DNA of 64,000 nt. Origin: Acinetobacter amyesii. GTDB lineage: Bacteria > Pseudomonadota > Gammaproteobacteria > Pseudomonadales > Moraxellaceae. Each line of letters begins with the position of its first letter. Positions within the stretch are counted from its first letter, which is position 1. Positions 47,484 to 56,371 of the stretch are shown here, piece after piece. The translations under genes were made by a program, and so were the position numbers. The stretch is taken from NCBI RefSeq assembly GCF_002018365.1, contig NZ_MVKX01000001.1, positions 62,001-126,000 on the forward strand, written 5' to 3'. The notes beneath the pieces are model-generated. The model was not told the origin of the DNA and did not search any database. It was given only the letters and a program-made list of their open reading frames with translations.

Positions 47484-48275
47484 ATGATGATTTTGCAGGT
47501 GATCAAGTGGTCAAGAACATTTCGACTTTTGCTTATCTTGAGTATAGGTCTGTGTACCGCTTGCACACCGGCCCAATCTGGAAATACACAACAAGCTCAA
47601 ACCGAATTACAGCAACGTGTTGATGCAGCACATTATTCAAGTTTTTGGATTTGGGGCAATATTTCTAGTAGCCCCTACTTACAGCAAGCCACGGAGCTCT
47701 ATATTTTACAAGGTGAAATGAATTGGAATAAACCGCTAAAGCGATCCGAGTTTATCCCACAAGGTATTCAAGTCCTCCATAAACCACAGCAGAAAATTTG
47801 GATTGTAATCCGTAGCCATCATTTACAATGGTCAAATAACAATATTCAGCAAATTTTGCAGCGGCTTAAACATTGGGAAAATAACGGCAATCAGATCCAA
47901 GGCTTACAAATCGATTTTGACGCCAAAACTAAAAATATTCATCAATATGCCTTATTCCTTGAAAATATACGAAAGCAACTACCTCAAAAATATCGTTTAA
48001 GCATTACTGGTTTAATGGATTGGACCAATATACAAGATCAGCAAACGCTCAGTGTATTGCGACATAATATTGATGAGATCTCTATTCAAACTTATCGTGG
48101 TAGTGTCACGATCGAGAACTACACGAGCTATTTGAATAAAGTCTCAAAATTGAAACTACCTTATAAAATAGGCCTTGTACAAAATGGCCGTTGGCACGCA
48201 CCTCAACATTTAATTCAAGATCCTTATTTTAAAGGTTATGTGGTGTTTTTATTGCGTACCACTAATCGGCTTTAA
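47484..48275 (+). CDS. DUF3142-type lipoprotein
   Basis: A 263-residue lipoprotein. The lipobox LCTAC ends a signal peptide near residue 27. The conserved core resembles DUF3142: SSFWIWGNI, TELYILQGEM, GLQIDFDAKTKNIHQYALFLENIR and LSITGLMDWTN. The fold suggests a glycosidase-like TIM barrel, but no catalytic function is established. The upstream stop is three bases before the ATG (TTG 47481 is also possible), so translation is coupled to the helical-repeat protein. Confidence 0.72.
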   Translation: MMILQVIKWSRTFRLLLILSIGLCTACTPAQSGNTQQAQTELQQRVDAAHYSSFWIWGNISSSPYLQQATELYILQGEMNWNKPLKRSEFIPQGIQVLHKPQQKIWIVIRSHHLQWSNNNIQQILQRLKHWENNGNQIQGLQIDFDAKTKNIHQYALFLENIRKQLPQKYRLSITGLMDWTNIQDQQTLSVLRHNIDEISIQTYRGSVTIENYTSYLNKVSKLKLPYKIGLVQNGRWHAPQHLIQDPYFKGYVVFLLRTTNRL

Positions 48276-48345
48276 ACCATAAATAATTCAAGCATTTTAA
48301 ATCCATGCCTTGTATTTCAAACCTAAACGCTCTAAAATTCACGCT

Positions 48346-48404
48346 TCGCAATTATTGCGACACAACTTTGGTTGTGACTCCTTGCTTCAATCAATTAATG
48401 ATTG
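48346..48404 (+). promoter_or_regulatory. three tandem hairpins in rpsF leader
   Basis: Three short hairpins follow one another: TCGCAA/TTGCGA (48346-48360), CACAAC/GTTGTG (48361-48376) and CAATCA/TGATTG (48388-48404). They lie 28 bases before the rpsF ATG. In many bacteria S6-S18 binds its own leader; the CCG in CTAAACCG (48411-48419) could be part of such a site. That assignment is inference. Confidence 0.4.
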
Positions 48405-48432
48405 GGGCTGCCTAAACCGTAAGGAGCTGACA

Positions 48433-48819
48433 ATGCGTCACTACGAAATCGTACTATTGGTACATCCAGACCAAAGCGATCAAGTTGTGGGTATGGTAGA
48501 ACGTTACCTAACTCACATCAAAGAAGCTGAAGGTCAAATCCACCGTCTTGAAGACTGGGGTCGTCGTCAATTGGCTTACCCAATCAACAAGATCCACAAA
48601 GCTCACTACATTCTTATGAATGTTGAGTGTGGTCAAACTACTCTTGATGAGCTAGAAGAATTGTTCCGTTACAACGATGCAATCATTCGTAGCCTTATCA
48701 TCCGTCGTGAAAACGCTATCACTGAAGAGTCACTATTGGCTAAGAGTGCTGAAGAAAAACGTGCGCGTAAAGCTCAACGTGAAGAAGCACAACAAGCTCA
48801 AGACTCTGCTGAAGCATAA
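48433..48819 (+). CDS. rpsF: 30S ribosomal protein S6
   Basis: A 128-residue S6. It starts [18 protein letters not shown] at ATG 48433 after a good AAGGAG box; the longer upstream frame is not coding. The [26 protein letters not shown] block is diagnostic. The C-terminus is a charged tail ([16 protein letters not shown]). It pairs with S18 in the 30S platform. First gene of rpsF-rpsR-rplI. Confidence 0.97.
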   Translation: MRHYEIVLLVHPDQSDQVVGMVERYLTHIKEAEGQIHRLEDWGRRQLAYPINKIHKAHYILMNVECGQTTLDELEELFRYNDAIIRSLIIRRENAITEESLLAKSAEEKRARKAQREEAQQAQDSAEA

Positions 48820-48831
48820 GGAGAACATAAC

Positions 48832-49059
48832 ATGGCACGTTTTTACCGTCGTCGCAAGTTCTGCCGCTTTACAGCTGAGAACGTTACGTACATCGACTAC
48901 AAAGATATCGACACTTTAAAACAGTACATCACTGAAAACGGCAAGATTGTTCCTAGCCGTATTACAGGTACTAAAGCTCGTTACCAACGTCAATTAGCGC
49001 TTGCTATCAAACAAGCTCGCTACTTGTCTTTGATCCCTTACACTGACAATCATAAGTGA
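48832..49059 (+). CDS. rpsR: 30S ribosomal protein S18
   Basis: A 75-residue S18 beginning [18 protein letters not shown] and containing [26 protein letters not shown]. It lies 12 bases after rpsF with a GGAG box. S18 binds S6 on the 30S subunit. Confidence 0.98.
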   Translation: MARFYRRRKFCRFTAENVTYIDYKDIDTLKQYITENGKIVPSRITGTKARYQRQLALAIKQARYLSLIPYTDNHK

Positions 49060-49068
49060 GGTTGAGCT

Positions 49069-49515
49069 GTGGATATTATCTTATTACAACGCATTAAAAA
49101 CCTTGGTAAATTAGGCGATAAAGTTTCAGTTAAAGCTGGTTACGGCCGTAACTTCCTTATCCCTCAAGGTAAAGCAGTTGCTGCTACTGAAGCTAACACT
49201 GCTGCATTTGAAGCTCGTCGTGCTGAACTTGAGAAACAAGAAGCTGAAGTATTAGCTGCTGCTCAAGCACGTGCTGACCAATTGAACGAAGTTAACATCG
49301 TAATCACTGCTAAAGCTGGTGACGAAGGTAAACTATTCGGTTCTATCGGTACTCGTGACATCGCTGACGCGTTAACTAATGCTGGTCTTGTTGTAGACCG
49401 CGCAGAAGTTCGTTTACCAAATGGTGCGCTTCGCAACACTGGTGAATTCAACATCGCAATCCAATTGCATCATGATGTTGTTGCAGAAGTTCTAGTTACT
49501 ATCGTAGCTGAGTAA
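49069..49515 (+). CDS. rplI: 50S ribosomal protein L9
   Basis: A 148-residue L9. The N-terminal RNA-binding domain reads [36 protein letters not shown] long Ala-rich helix follows (residues about 45-75), then the C-terminal domain ending in [16 protein letters not shown]. The start is GTG, preceded by GAGG. It ends in a strong terminator. Confidence 0.97.
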   Translation: MDIILLQRIKNLGKLGDKVSVKAGYGRNFLIPQGKAVAATEANTAAFEARRAELEKQEAEVLAAAQARADQLNEVNIVITAKAGDEGKLFGSIGTRDIADALTNAGLVVDRAEVRLPNGALRNTGEFNIAIQLHHDVVAEVLVTIVAE

Positions 49516-49530
49516 TTTCTTGCAAAGAAA

Positions 49531-49558
49531 AGAGCATGCTTACGCATGCTCTTTTTTT
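49531..49558 (+). terminator. terminator after rplI
   Basis: AGAGCATGC-TTAC-GCATGCTCT with a seven-T tail, 15 bases after the stop. Confidence 0.93.
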
Positions 49559-49754
49559 ATCTGTAAAAAATAGTGCTCCAACTTTTTTTATATTTTTAAC
49601 TCTTCATTCAATTCAATGTATGACGAATTAATCGGAAATACTTGTTCGCATTTCTGTAGAAAACGCCTATCATTTCAGTTCAATGAAGAGTTGAAAAAAC
49701 TGTAATCAGCACCCATTTCCATAACATTAAATGGTTTCAGCATCAGGGATTTTT

Positions 49755-51194
49755 ATGTCACAGGCGAATGCCAGCAAGCCAAACTCTACGCCAACAGCAA
49801 AAACCACAGAACAAAGTTCGTTGAAAGAGTTTCGTACCCCACCCCATAACCTTGCGATTGAACAAGCCGTGCTTGCTGCACTGATGACCGTTGCAGAATC
49901 TTTTGAGCAAGTGGGTGATGTACTGACTGAAGCTGATTTTTATGCGACCCGTCATAAATATATTTTCCGTGCCATCGATCAACTGTCAAAAGATAGCTCA
50001 CCTTATGACGCAGTCTTGGTCAATGACTGGCTAATTAAACAAAACTTGCTCGATGCAGCAGGTGGCGAAGAATATCTGATGCAACTCATGTCAGATTCAC
50101 CTTCAAGTTTCTATAACCTTGAAACGTATGCTGCAAAAATTAAAGAGTTTTCAACTTTACGCAGCATGATTAAAGTCAGCTCGGAGATTTTACAAAATGC
50201 TTATGACACCAAAGGTCGTACAGTCAGCGAAATTTTAGATCTGGCAGAAACCAATATTTTCTCGATTGCCGAGCAACACAACAACAACGCCAAAGCTCAA
50301 GGTCCTAAAGCTATTAACTCTGTCGTTGCTAGTGTTTTTGATAAGTTGAATGAACTTTCACAAACTGAAGGCAGTATCACGGGTTTAACTACTGGATTTG
50401 TTGAACTTGATAATAAAACATCAGGTATGCAAGCAGGCGATTTGATTATTGTGGCGGCCCGTCCATCGATGGGTAAAACCACTTTTGCCATGAACTTGGT
50501 TGAAAGTGTGCTGTTTAATAATAACCTGCCCGCTCTAGTTTACTCTATGGAGATGCCCGCTGACTCGATTGCCATGCGTTTGATATCATCGTTCGGACGT
50601 GTACACCAAGGGCATTTACGTGCAGGTAAAATGGATGCTGATGAATGGTCAAAAGTGACCAGTACCATTGTGCATCTCCAAGAAAAGAATTTGTATATCG
50701 ATGACTCATCTGCACTACCTCCAACGGAAGTACGTGCCCGTGCGCGACGAATTGCTAAAATGCACGGCGGTAAACTCGGCTGTATCATGGTCGATTACTT
50801 GCAGCTTATGAAAGTACCCGGTATGGGTGATAACCGTGTTGGCGAGATCTCGGAAATTTCCCGAAGCTTAAAGGCACTGGCTAAAGAAATGCACTGCCCA
50901 GTAATTGCACTGTCACAGTTGAACCGATCACTGGAAAACCGTCCCAATAAACGCCCAGTGATGTCCGACTTACGTGAATCGGGTGCGATCGAGCAGGATG
51001 CCGATTTGATCATGTTTATTTACCGCGACGAGGTTTATAACAAAGAGTCTAAAGAAGCAGGTACTGCAGAAATTATTATTGGTAAACAGCGTAACGGTCC
51101 AATTGGTACTGTGCGTCTTGCCTTCGAAGGTCAATACACCAAATTTAGTAACCTCTCCCCTGAGTTTTATGCTCAGTATGATGATGAAGAGTAA
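49755..51194 (+). CDS. dnaB: replicative DNA helicase
   Basis: A 479-residue DnaB. The N-terminal domain starts near RTPPHNLAIEQAVLAALM and is followed by the RecA-like helicase with Walker A ARPSMGKTTFAMN near residue 238, Walker B MVDYLQLM near 345 and the SRSLKALAKE and RESGAIEQDAD motifs. There is no intein. I place the start at ATG 49755 because AGGG lies six bases upstream; the longer frame from 49731 lacks such support. alr follows 48 bases later, the usual dnaB-alr order in gammaproteobacteria. Confidence 0.96.
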   Translation: MSQANASKPNSTPTAKTTEQSSLKEFRTPPHNLAIEQAVLAALMTVAESFEQVGDVLTEADFYATRHKYIFRAIDQLSKDSSPYDAVLVNDWLIKQNLLDAAGGEEYLMQLMSDSPSSFYNLETYAAKIKEFSTLRSMIKVSSEILQNAYDTKGRTVSEILDLAETNIFSIAEQHNNNAKAQGPKAINSVVASVFDKLNELSQTEGSITGLTTGFVELDNKTSGMQAGDLIIVAARPSMGKTTFAMNLVESVLFNNNLPALVYSMEMPADSIAMRLISSFGRVHQGHLRAGKMDADEWSKVTSTIVHLQEKNLYIDDSSALPPTEVRARARRIAKMHGGKLGCIMVDYLQLMKVPGMGDNRVGEISEISRSLKALAKEMHCPVIALSQLNRSLENRPNKRPVMSDLRESGAIEQDADLIMFIYRDEVYNKESKEAGTAEIIIGKQRNGPIGTVRLAFEGQYTKFSNLSPEFYAQYDDEE

Positions 51195-51242
51195 AGACTC
51201 TTTATCATCCATTAATTCATCGACCCTGTAGGAGTATTTAGG

Positions 51243-52316
51243 GTGCGCCAAGCTACAGTTTATATTGATCAACAAGCACTTCAATATAATTTAAACCGTG
51301 TCAAACAACTTGCCCCAACCGCTAAAATTGTAAGCATGGTGAAAGCCAATGCTTATGGACATGGAGTTAAAGACTGCTTAGCAGCCTTAAAAGACAGTGA
51401 TGCCTTCGGTGTTGCTTGCCTAGAAGAAGCCTTAGAAATTCGTGAGTTGGGTTATGAACAACCCATTACGTTGATTGAAGGTATTTTCTCAGATGATGAA
51501 ATGCAAATTATCATCGATAAAAAAATTGAATGTGTGGTGCATCATCAGCAACAACTAGATTGGTTACGTGCGCATAAAGATGCCTATATCGCTCAAGGTC
51601 TAAAAGTTTGGGTCAAACTCAACAGCGGTATGAACCGTTTAGGTTTTAAAGTGCCTGAAATTATTGATGTCATCAATGCATTAAAGGCGGAAGGCTTTAC
51701 TTGCGTACTGGCTATGCACTTTGCCAATGCCGACGCAGAAAATCATCCTTTAAATGACCAACAACGTGAACAATTCTTACACGTAAAAGAAGCCTGTGCG
51801 CCAATCATGGGTTCGTGCTGTAACTCGGCTGCGATTTTCAAATGGCCAGAACTGAATTTTGATTTTGTTCGCCCAGGCATCATGCTATATGGCGCGACCC
51901 CTTTTGCAGACCGTTCTGTAGAAGCCTTAGATCTTAAACCTGTGATGACCTTTACCGCTGAAGTGATTGCTTTAAATACCATTCAAGCTGGTGAATCTGT
52001 GGGTTATGGATCGACTTTCGTTGCAGAACAAGAAATGAATCTTGCGATTGTGTCGATTGGTTATGGTGACGGTTATCCACGTGCCTTCCCTAAACAAAAC
52101 TATGTATCTATCCACGGTCAGAAAACGCGTGTGATTGGCCGTGTTGCCATGGATATGATTGCGATTGATATCACCGGTATACATGCACCAATAGGTACTG
52201 AAGTTGAGCTTTGGGGTAAAGACCGTTTAGTTGATGACGTTGCAGAAGCGAACGGAACCATTGGCTATGAATTATTATGCCGTATGAGCGCGCGCCCTGT
52301 ACGTAAATTAGCTTAA
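51243..52316 (+). CDS. alr: alanine racemase
   Basis: A 357-residue PLP enzyme that makes D-alanine for peptidoglycan. The PLP Lys lies in SMVKANAYGHG (about residue 35) and the second catalytic Tyr in VGYGSTF (about 255). The FDFVRPGIMLYG and GYGDGYPRAFPKQ blocks are conserved. The start is GTG with AGGAG eight bases upstream. It ends at the bidirectional terminator shared with the Anbu gene. Confidence 0.96.
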   Translation: MRQATVYIDQQALQYNLNRVKQLAPTAKIVSMVKANAYGHGVKDCLAALKDSDAFGVACLEEALEIRELGYEQPITLIEGIFSDDEMQIIIDKKIECVVHHQQQLDWLRAHKDAYIAQGLKVWVKLNSGMNRLGFKVPEIIDVINALKAEGFTCVLAMHFANADAENHPLNDQQREQFLHVKEACAPIMGSCCNSAAIFKWPELNFDFVRPGIMLYGATPFADRSVEALDLKPVMTFTAEVIALNTIQAGESVGYGSTFVAEQEMNLAIVSIGYGDGYPRAFPKQNYVSIHGQKTRVIGRVAMDMIAIDITGIHAPIGTEVELWGKDRLVDDVAEANGTIGYELLCRMSARPVRKLA

Positions 52317-52327
52317 TTAGCCAAATC

Positions 52328-52358
52328 AAAAAGCCCAGATCAATTCTGGGCTTTTTTT
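52328..52358. terminator. bidirectional terminator, alr and Anbu gene
   Basis: AAAAAGCCCAGA pairs with TCTGGGCTTTTT around TCAAT, with T-runs on both strands. Confidence 0.9.
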
Positions 52359-52410
52359 AACTCGCTTTTTTTATTCGCTTTTTAAATTGATCTATTTATT
52401 GATCAAATCG

Positions 52411-53145
52411 TTATTGAAAATAGTCAGCTGTTGGTTTTGCCAATTCGATTAAGCCCTGACGCAATGCTTCTGACCAGCCTTTACTGATCATGGTGAAGTA
52501 TTGGTCTTCTTCATAAATGCGCTTACCATTTGGTATTTCTAAACTGTCCTTTTTATAAACCAAAGCATCTAAAGGCATACCTACAGACACATTTGAGCGT
52601 ATCGTTGAATCAAAAGAAATTAAGCTACAACGCATTGCTTCATCGAGTGGCATATCGTAACGCAAAGTTCGGTCGAGTATCGGCTTGCCATATTTGCTTT
52701 CGCCAATTTGAAAATATGGGGTATCCGGTGTCGCACAAATAAAATTGCCTTGCGGATAGATATTATATAACTGCATATCAGCACTGCCAATTTGACCGCC
52801 TACCAATAAACTACAGTAATAATTACTTTGTTCTAAAGTATCGGATGTGACATCTGAAATAACTTTTTTTAAGGTATGCCCGACCAATTCCGCCACTTCG
52901 AACATCGTATTTACGCTATATAAATTCGGCTCTTGTTTCACTTCTAGCTGATTTTGTAAATGCCCGATGACCGCTTGTGTTGTGGCTAAATTTCCAGAGG
53001 TTTGGATGGTAATAAATCGCTCACCCGCAATACCAAAGGTATAAAGTTTACGAAAAACTGAAATATGGTCAACACCTGCATTTGTCCGTGTATCACTGAT
53101 AAACACCATGCCATCTTTTAACCGTAATGCACAACAATAGGTCAT
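52411..53145 (-). CDS. Anbu-type proteasome-like Ntn peptidase
   Basis: A 244-residue Ntn-hydrolase of the ancestral beta-subunit (Anbu) type. Removal of Met1 exposes Thr, as required of the N-terminal nucleophile. Counting from it, Asp17 (ISDTRTNAG) and Lys32 (FRKLYTFG) occupy the proteasome catalytic positions. GAGGGA precedes the ATG. It is the last of a four-gene operon with ATP-grasp, alpha-E and transglutaminase-like genes, the standard Anbu neighbourhood. Proteolysis or amidohydrolysis of an operon product is inferred; no substrate is established. Confidence 0.88.
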   Translation of the reverse strand: MTYCCALRLKDGMVFISDTRTNAGVDHISVFRKLYTFGIAGERFITIQTSGNLATTQAVIGHLQNQLEVKQEPNLYSVNTMFEVAELVGHTLKKVISDVTSDTLEQSNYYCSLLVGGQIGSADMQLYNIYPQGNFICATPDTPYFQIGESKYGKPILDRTLRYDMPLDEAMRCSLISFDSTIRSNVSVGMPLDALVYKKDSLEIPNGKRIYEEDQYFTMISKGWSEALRQGLIELAKPTADYFQ

Positions 53146-53162
53146 TTTTATCCCTCAAATGA

Positions 53163-53942
53163 TTAACAACTCAGCACTTGTACAATTGAGCTCATAGACT
53201 CAATTCCACCTTTATCACGAACACCTCGAACAGGAGCTACATCCCAGTAGTCCCGCCCAATCGCGACATAAATATGTGATTGTGGTGTAAATAGCTGATT
53301 ACTGACATCAAAACAATACCATTTATTTTCGATATAGACTTCCACCCAAGCGTGACTGGCAAGGTGGCTACTATTCGGCACAAATAAATACCCAGAAATA
53401 TAACGTGCAGGAATACCCAAATAGCGACACATTGCGATCATGACATGGCTATGATCCTGACATACCCCTTGCTTATGATGAAAAGCATCAATCGCTGAAG
53501 TATGAACAGATGTTTGATTGGAAACATAGGGAATATGCGCCAAGATCGCTTCAGCCAAACGAATCAGATTGGCACGATTGATACGAGGGACATAACAATC
53601 GGCAAAACTTTTCATGTGAATATCGCACTGCGTACTCGGTGTTGGCTGTAAAAACAATTTTGGGTTTAAATCATCTGCATTTGAATCTGTTCTGCTCAAA
53701 TTCATCTCTACGATGCCCTGCGCCATAATGGTCATTTGCAAATAAGGTTCGCGCTGCGTTGTGGTCAACCACACATTACCAAAAGTATCCAATTGCATAT
53801 CACGCTGCCCCGGTACACTCACATCCCAATTTTGTACCTGTTGGTGTGCATTGGTGGACGGGGTCATTTTGATATATTGAATGCTCCTGTTTACCACATC
53901 AGTGTAAACATAATGGGTCTGATGGTTGATCATAAGCCTCAT
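53163..53942 (-). CDS. transglutaminase-like cysteine protease family protein
   Basis: A 259-residue protein with an N-terminal beta domain (MRLMINHQTHYVYTDVVNRS) and a transglutaminase-like core. The catalytic Cys lies in QGVCQDHSHVMIAMCRYLGIPARYISGYL (about residue 160), His in SHAWVEVYIENKW, and Asp in CFDVSN. Its ATG overlaps the alpha-E stop by four bases, and Anbu follows after 17 bases. In this context the enzyme is thought to process a product of the ATP-grasp ligase; that is inference. Confidence 0.9.
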   Translation of the reverse strand: MRLMINHQTHYVYTDVVNRSIQYIKMTPSTNAHQQVQNWDVSVPGQRDMQLDTFGNVWLTTTQREPYLQMTIMAQGIVEMNLSRTDSNADDLNPKLFLQPTPSTQCDIHMKSFADCYVPRINRANLIRLAEAILAHIPYVSNQTSVHTSAIDAFHHKQGVCQDHSHVMIAMCRYLGIPARYISGYLFVPNSSHLASHAWVEVYIENKWYCFDVSNQLFTPQSHIYVAIGRDYWDVAPVRGVRDKGGIESMSSIVQVLSC

Positions 53943-54541
53943 ACAGCCACCTCAAACATATTTTGGATATGATCACTGAAATGGTAGAAGTTTTGGCTAT
54001 TCGGCTGCTGTTTAAGTGCCTGCCATGCCTCTTGCACGCTTTCCCATCCAAACTGAACCAAAGCCATGACAATATGTTCAATCTTCGCTAGGGTGTGTTG
54101 AATGTCCTGCTGCATGCGTAACTGGCGATCAAGCTGCTCTATGGCTTGTCCTAAACTAAAAAATAAAAATACATCTTCAGATTCGGACTCTAAAACCTCT
54201 TGGCAATCTGTTACCACGTCACAGATATAACCTGGGTTATCACTCGCATTGCGAATTAAACGGCTGAGTTCTGCATAACTTTTTGCTGAAAGCACCCCCC
54301 TTAAATCTTGAATATTACTTTGTGCATATTGAAATTGGCTCGAAAATGATGCCGGTTGCTCGACATTTAAAACCAATTCATTCATTGAGTCGGCATCAAA
54401 TGCTGGCAAACAAAAAGCATGTGCATAGTTCAATGCCGTATCGACATCTTGAAATGGAAAAATACTGCATAAATATTGAGTGCGTGCTAAATAACGTCCC
54501 AACCAAAAAATATGTTCTGCATTACTGTTTAATAAAATCAT
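53939..54541 (-). CDS. alpha-E domain protein (short form)
   Basis: A 200-residue helical protein. The start NAEHIFWLGRYLARTQYLC matches the alpha-E (DUF403) N-terminus. AAGGAG lies six bases before ATG 54541; the GTG at 54556 is part of that same box, so I prefer the ATG. Typical alpha-E proteins have about 310 residues, so this copy is about one third shorter. It is translationally coupled to the transglutaminase-like gene downstream. Its function is unknown; alpha-E proteins always accompany circularly permuted ATP-grasp ligases. Confidence 0.78.
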   Translation of the reverse strand: MILLNSNAEHIFWLGRYLARTQYLCSIFPFQDVDTALNYAHAFCLPAFDADSMNELVLNVEQPASFSSQFQYAQSNIQDLRGVLSAKSYAELSRLIRNASDNPGYICDVVTDCQEVLESESEDVFLFFSLGQAIEQLDRQLRMQQDIQHTLAKIEHIVMALVQFGWESVQEAWQALKQQPNSQNFYHFSDHIQNMFEVAV

Positions 54542-54563
54542 GTTTTGCTCCTTCACTGGAGTG

Positions 54564-56111
54564 CTATGAGCGTAAATCGTCTACTACCCACGTATCTTTA
54601 ATACCGCCGCCTTGCGAAGAATTCACTACCAATGAACCTGCTTGCATCGCGACACGAGTTAAGCCACCCGGTACAATTTCAGTTCGATATGGAGAACTCA
54701 GTACAAATGGACGCAAATCGATATGGCGTTCCGAAACACCGGCCTCACTTAAGGTTGGGCTGACAGATAAATTTAAAGTCGGCTGTGCAATATATAAATG
54801 TGGTGCTGCGGCCACTTTATCTTTAAAGCTATTTAATTCTTGTAAAGATGCTTGTGGACCGATCAGCATACCGTATCCACCTGAACCCTGCGCTTCTTTG
54901 ACCACCAATTTTTCGATATTCGACAGCACATAGTCCAAGTCGTTCTGCTCACGACATTGATAGGTCGGCACATTTTTCAGGATCGCTTGTTCACCTAAAT
55001 AGAAATGAATCATTTTATCCACATAAGGATAAATCGATTTATCATCTGCTACGCCCGTTCCCGGTGCATTTGCAATAACCACATTATGTTGCATATACGC
55101 TGACATAAGCCCTGCTACGCCCAAAGTACTGTCAGGTTTGAAACATAATGGATCGAGAAAAGCATCATCCACACGACGATAAATTACATCAACCTGTTGT
55201 CGGCCTTTAATGGTTTTCACATAAACCTTATCGTTTTCTACATAAAGGTCACGCGATGTCACTAAGGGTACATCCATCTCCCTTGCCAAAAAGGCATGTT
55301 CATAATAAGCACTGTTAAAACGCCCAGGGGTTAAGACCACAATAAATGGGTTATCGACATAGGCATTTTCTGCAAGGATTTCACGTAAAAGCTGCGGATA
55401 CTGCTCAATCCCCATAATGTTACTTTGCTGGCAAAGTTCAGGCATGAGCTTTTGACTGATCTTACGGCTTTCCAACATATATGACACACCCGACGGTGTT
55501 CTAAGATTATCCTCAAGGACGTAAAATTCACCTGATTGATCACGGATGATATCAATGCCACTGATTTGGCTATAAATTTTACCTTTTAGCCCATGCATAT
55601 ACATTTGTGGCAAATAGGCTTCATGGGTTAAGACTTGCAGTTCAGGAATAATTCCTGCTTTTAAAATATCTTGCTGATGATAAACATCATGTAAAAACAG
55701 ATTGAGTGCTTTCACGCGCTGTGCGCAGCCTAGAGATAAATTATTCCATTCCTTTCGTGCAATCACACGAGGAATAAGATCATAAGGTATGGTGCGTTCA
55801 ATGCCCTCATCTTCGCCATACACTGTAAAGGTAATGCCTTCATAGAGAAAATGTTGTTTTGCAACCTGATTTAGTTGCTTCAATTCATCAAGCGTATGCT
55901 GTGATAACCACTGCTCTATCCGTTGGCATGATTCTTTAGCTACCGTTTTGCTGTCGCGCATTTCATTAAAAAAATCCGAATTGAATTGATTAAACAGCGC
56001 ATGTCCTCGAGCAAGTGGTAAAGTTTTTAATGTAGAGACAGAAGTATTAACCAACTTTGCCTCATAACCCTCAATTCCATTTGAAGTTGTATTACGATTT
56101 TCTTTCAGCAT
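54564..56111 (-). CDS. circularly permuted ATP-grasp protein
   Basis: A 515-residue protein of the circularly permuted ATP-grasp family (older name DUF404/407). Recognisable blocks are EGITFTVYGEDEGIERTIPYDLIPRVI near 90-115, QRVKALNLFLHDVYH near 128, LEDNLRTPSGVSYMLE near 203, and VVKEAQGSGGYGM near 420 with the nucleotide loop. It is predicted to form an amide bond using ATP. A GGAG box precedes the ATG. First gene of the Anbu operon, divergent from a WYL regulator gene across 260 bases. Confidence 0.9.
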   Translation of the reverse strand: MLKENRNTTSNGIEGYEAKLVNTSVSTLKTLPLARGHALFNQFNSDFFNEMRDSKTVAKESCQRIEQWLSQHTLDELKQLNQVAKQHFLYEGITFTVYGEDEGIERTIPYDLIPRVIARKEWNNLSLGCAQRVKALNLFLHDVYHQQDILKAGIIPELQVLTHEAYLPQMYMHGLKGKIYSQISGIDIIRDQSGEFYVLEDNLRTPSGVSYMLESRKISQKLMPELCQQSNIMGIEQYPQLLREILAENAYVDNPFIVVLTPGRFNSAYYEHAFLAREMDVPLVTSRDLYVENDKVYVKTIKGRQQVDVIYRRVDDAFLDPLCFKPDSTLGVAGLMSAYMQHNVVIANAPGTGVADDKSIYPYVDKMIHFYLGEQAILKNVPTYQCREQNDLDYVLSNIEKLVVKEAQGSGGYGMLIGPQASLQELNSFKDKVAAAPHLYIAQPTLNLSVSPTLSEAGVSERHIDLRPFVLSSPYRTEIVPGGLTRVAMQAGSLVVNSSQGGGIKDTWVVDDLRS

Positions 56112-56371
56112 AGCAACTCCATGTTTTTGTCATGTTTTGTAAATCAGATAAAGCAATATATATGCCATCAATACATATGCTGCTTCTCTTTGATTATTTA
56201 TGCATCATTTTTGCAAAGTGGTACAGCATGTAACTGCTCAAGTTGTGTCAAATTACGTTATTAAAATCATCTTAGTTTTTTCAGATGAATACTTGCTTAA
56301 CGCAGGAAGATTTCTTATTGTGTCCCACAGCATCATTTTATTCATTTAAGTCCAAGTTCAAGCACTAGATT

